From: an uncultured Selenomonadaceae bacterium
Lineage (GTDB): Bacteria > Bacillota > Negativicutes > Selenomonadales > Selenomonadaceae
Reading direction: 5' to 3'
Length of the DNA: 7,104 bases
NCBI GenBank assembly: GCA_905235425.1
Contig: CAJOKY010000119.1
Location: 1-7,104, forward strand
A program made the position numbers and the translations under genes. This document shows positions 5,429 to 7,104 of this stretch, piece after piece (the stretch's first letter is position 1; each line of letters starts with the position of its first letter). The notes under the pieces were generated by a model. It was not told the origin of the DNA. It worked only from the letters and a program-made list of their open reading frames with translations, and searched no databases.

Positions 5429-5446
5429 ACAATGCGCCTTCGTCAA
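5418..5446 (-). promoter_or_regulatory. Sigma-70/sigma-A type promoter for the flgG operon
   Basis: The minus strand reads TTGACG (5446-5441), a 17-nt spacer, then TAAAAT (5423-5418). Both boxes match the consensus at 5 of 6 positions with optimal spacing. It lies just after the terminator of the restriction gene and leaves a leader of about 55-60 nt before flgG. This is the best promoter candidate in the window. Confidence 0.6.
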
Positions 5447-5461
5447 AGATTATTTTTTGAC

Positions 5462-5494
5462 AAAAAAAATTTGCACACCGTGACAATGTGCAAA
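5462..5494 (-). terminator. Rho-independent terminator of the GmrSD-type gene
   Basis: On the minus strand TTTGCACA (5494-5487) and TGTGCAAA (5477-5470) form a perfect 8-bp stem around a 9-nt loop, followed directly by T8 (5469-5462). It lies 27 nt after the stop of the restriction gene and ahead of the flgG promoter, so it separates the two transcription units. Confidence 0.8.
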
Positions 5495-5520
5495 AAATTT
5501 TCGTACGAATTTATTTTAGG

Positions 5521-7104
5521 TTAGAGTTCCCAATTTTTTTTGAAAATGTCCAAAAGATTTTTCTGCCGCGCAGATACAACGGCAGGCGTCCATGTACTTT
5601 CGTGAACAACCTGCGAAGTCAAGGGATATGAAATTGTACCGTTTTGACCTGTGAAATATGTCGTCTTCTTTGTGTCGAAGTCAAAATTTTGTGCGGCGGA
5701 ATTTTTTCTGCGCGTCAACGGTACGAGATTAGCAATTCGATGAGTCCAAAAAATTCTTTCTTTATTATTCCACCAATTAGCCCATTGCGAGTTGACATTT
5801 ACAGTTTGCGGCAGTACGTGTTCAATGGAAAGCGTACGAGGCGAATAATTCGGCGTTGCACCTGCCGCAACAAATGAATCAAGCCGCAGGATAATATAAT
5901 TTCTGCGCCGAGCCGTTAAGGTGTAAATTTCACCGTTAAGCGCGTTATAAAATTCCAATTTCTCGGCGTCGGTAAGTTCAATTTCTTTCAGCGGATCGTT
6001 GAGATTATGCGCGGGATTATTTTCCATTTCGGAAATTATTTTTGCATAGCGCTCAATGCGTTTGTTGACGGTAACAGCGGTTATATGCATAAATGCCGCG
6101 AGACGTTCCATTTTTTTCGTGAACCACAAAATATAATCAACGTCATTGTGGCGGTCTACGAAAAATTTCAGCGTCGGCGCTATCCAGTCAAAGTTATCAA
6201 TTTTATTCAGCCACATCAGCAGGAAATTAATTTCATCGACCTTCGCGCTGGCATTGATATTAGGAAAGTCGGCATTTTTAATTTCAACATATTTGTTTGT
6301 GTATGGCGTTAAAATGTTGTCAATAAAATATTCGGAGAGACGCATATTAGAAGGAACTAATTTTTTAAATTCATCAAGTACCTTAGGCATCACTAATTTT
6401 TCAAATTCATCAAGTAAACTGCTCTGCGCCTTCTTCTTGACATAAACCATACGCAAATGTGTAAAAACGTCATTAAATCCCTGCCGTGTCGCGTCAATCT
6501 CCAAATCCTCCCATTTCTTGGCATAGGCGTCCTGCTGTGAAGTTTCTATACGACCGATAACATCTGACTTAATTATATCGGAAGGCGTTAGATCCAATCC
6601 CGTCGTGTTCAAAACGGAAAAAACTCTGAACGCTGTATCTTTCGCAGAGGCTATGACGACAACCAGGTAACAATGTTCAAGTATAAAATTCAAAAATCCC
6701 AGCAATTTGTTTTCATCAACGCCGCCGGTACCGTCAGGAAAATTCTCTTCAATTTTGTTTAAAAATACTTTGCAGTTGGCACGAATATTCGCGCAGGATT
6801 CACTTTCAATTACGTTTATATTGTTTACAAAATTTTTAAGCTCGGTTAATTTGGCATCATTTTGAAATTTTTTCTGAATGTTATCTTCAAAAAAATTTTG
6901 GTCTTTCTCGCGAATGAAAAGACGCGGTTCAGGGGTAGGCGGCGTTTTGGAAGGATTGTAGCCGCGCCAAATAAATTTGTAGCAGTATTCTTGATTTTGA
7001 CCGCGCAGGTATGCCGAAATTGAAGAAAGCAATATCGTCAAGGTGATAAGGCGTTGTTGTCCATCCGTAACTTCCGCATAATCATTATTTTTACCGGGTT
7101 TAAT
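5521..7104 (-). CDS. GmrSD-type (DUF262-DUF1524) restriction protein, 5' end outside window
   Basis: Proteins of this layout are type IV-like restriction enzymes; the founding member GmrSD cuts DNA with glucosylated hydroxymethylcytosine, and relatives act in BREX-associated (BrxU) and phosphorothioate-based (SspE) defence. The visible 527 residues begin upstream of a TTG at 7041, because the frame stays open to the edge and includes EVTDGQQRLITLTILLSSI. DGQQR is the hallmark nucleotide-binding/NTPase motif of DUF262, so the extreme N-terminus is missing. The middle is helical with VFSVLNTTGLDLTPSDIIKS, another DUF262 signature. The C-terminus is DUF1524: SIEHVLPQ, WTHRIANLVPLTRRKNSAAQ, then F..K...YF and a final W. 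The H-x-x-P and N residues form the His-Me finger (HNH-like) nuclease site and look intact. It ends with its own terminator. The true substrate and partners are unknown; upstream genes would help decide. Confidence 0.92.
   Translation of the reverse strand: MKPGKNNDYAEVTDGQQRLITLTILLSSISAYLRGQNQEYCYKFIWRGYNPSKTPPTPEPRLFIREKDQNFFEDNIQKKFQNDAKLTELKNFVNNINVIESESCANIRANCKVFLNKIEENFPDGTGGVDENKLLGFLNFILEHCYLVVVIASAKDTAFRVFSVLNTTGLDLTPSDIIKSDVIGRIETSQQDAYAKKWEDLEIDATRQGFNDVFTHLRMVYVKKKAQSSLLDEFEKLVMPKVLDEFKKLVPSNMRLSEYFIDNILTPYTNKYVEIKNADFPNINASAKVDEINFLLMWLNKIDNFDWIAPTLKFFVDRHNDVDYILWFTKKMERLAAFMHITAVTVNKRIERYAKIISEMENNPAHNLNDPLKEIELTDAEKLEFYNALNGEIYTLTARRRNYIILRLDSFVAAGATPNYSPRTLSIEHVLPQTVNVNSQWANWWNNKERIFWTHRIANLVPLTRRKNSAAQNFDFDTKKTTYFTGQNGTISYPLTSQVVHESTWTPAVVSARQKNLLDIFKKNWEL

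Noticed and set aside
5036..5524. Plus-strand 162-residue open frame opposite flgG and its upstream region
   Set aside because: It is an antisense shadow of flgG and runs across the promoter and terminator; its composition is not protein-like and there is no plausible family. The other plus-strand frames are judged the same.

Overview
All genes in this window read on the minus strand, so transcription runs from high to low coordinates. Most of the window is a flagellar rod and ring gene cluster: flgG (distal rod), flgA (P-ring chaperone), flgH (L-ring), flgI (P-ring) and the start of a FlgJ-type rod-binding protein. P- and L-ring genes imply an outer membrane. The Firmicute-like strong GGAGG ribosome binding sites, TTG starts, moderate-to-low GC and the compact flgG-flgA-flgH-flgI-flgJ order suggest a diderm Firmicute (Negativicutes/Selenomonas-like). 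That placement is an inference from gene order and style, not from a marker gene.

Layout from right to left. Positions 7104-5521 hold a 5'-truncated GmrSD-type restriction protein (DUF262 plus DUF1524). Positions 5520-5354 hold its rho-independent terminator, then a sigma-70-like and an overlapping sigma-28-like promoter for the flagellar operon. flgG and flgA follow, then flgH. Between flgH and flgI, where the two ring genes are often neighbours, sits a cargo block. It contains a GT90 (CAP10/LpsA-like) glycosyltransferase gene whose reading frame is broken at an A7G9 tract, a degraded short ORF, and a small 61-residue protein of unknown function. flgI and the flgJ-like gene finish the window.

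Three features stand out. (1) The GT90 gene has a strong ribosome binding site and start directly behind flgH, but frame is lost at a run of nine G. Loss of one G or gain of two would restore a 376-residue protein, the layout of a phase-variable contingency gene. (2) The two longer intergenic gaps inside the operon (flgA/flgH and flgI/flgJ) are each filled by a heptad repeat array: TAG every 7 nt in one arm, then CTA every 7 nt in the other, giving a large two-arm inverted repeat. Each array starts at the stop codon of the upstream gene and ends a few bases before the ribosome binding site of the downstream gene. (3) The last heptad before flgH is perfectly complementary over 7 nt to the flgH ribosome binding site, so the array could control flgH translation.

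Together the ring and rod genes would build the part of the flagellum that crosses the envelope. The GT90 enzyme would act on a surface glycan or a protein and could be switched on and off within the same transcription unit. The restriction gene upstream is a separate defence unit.
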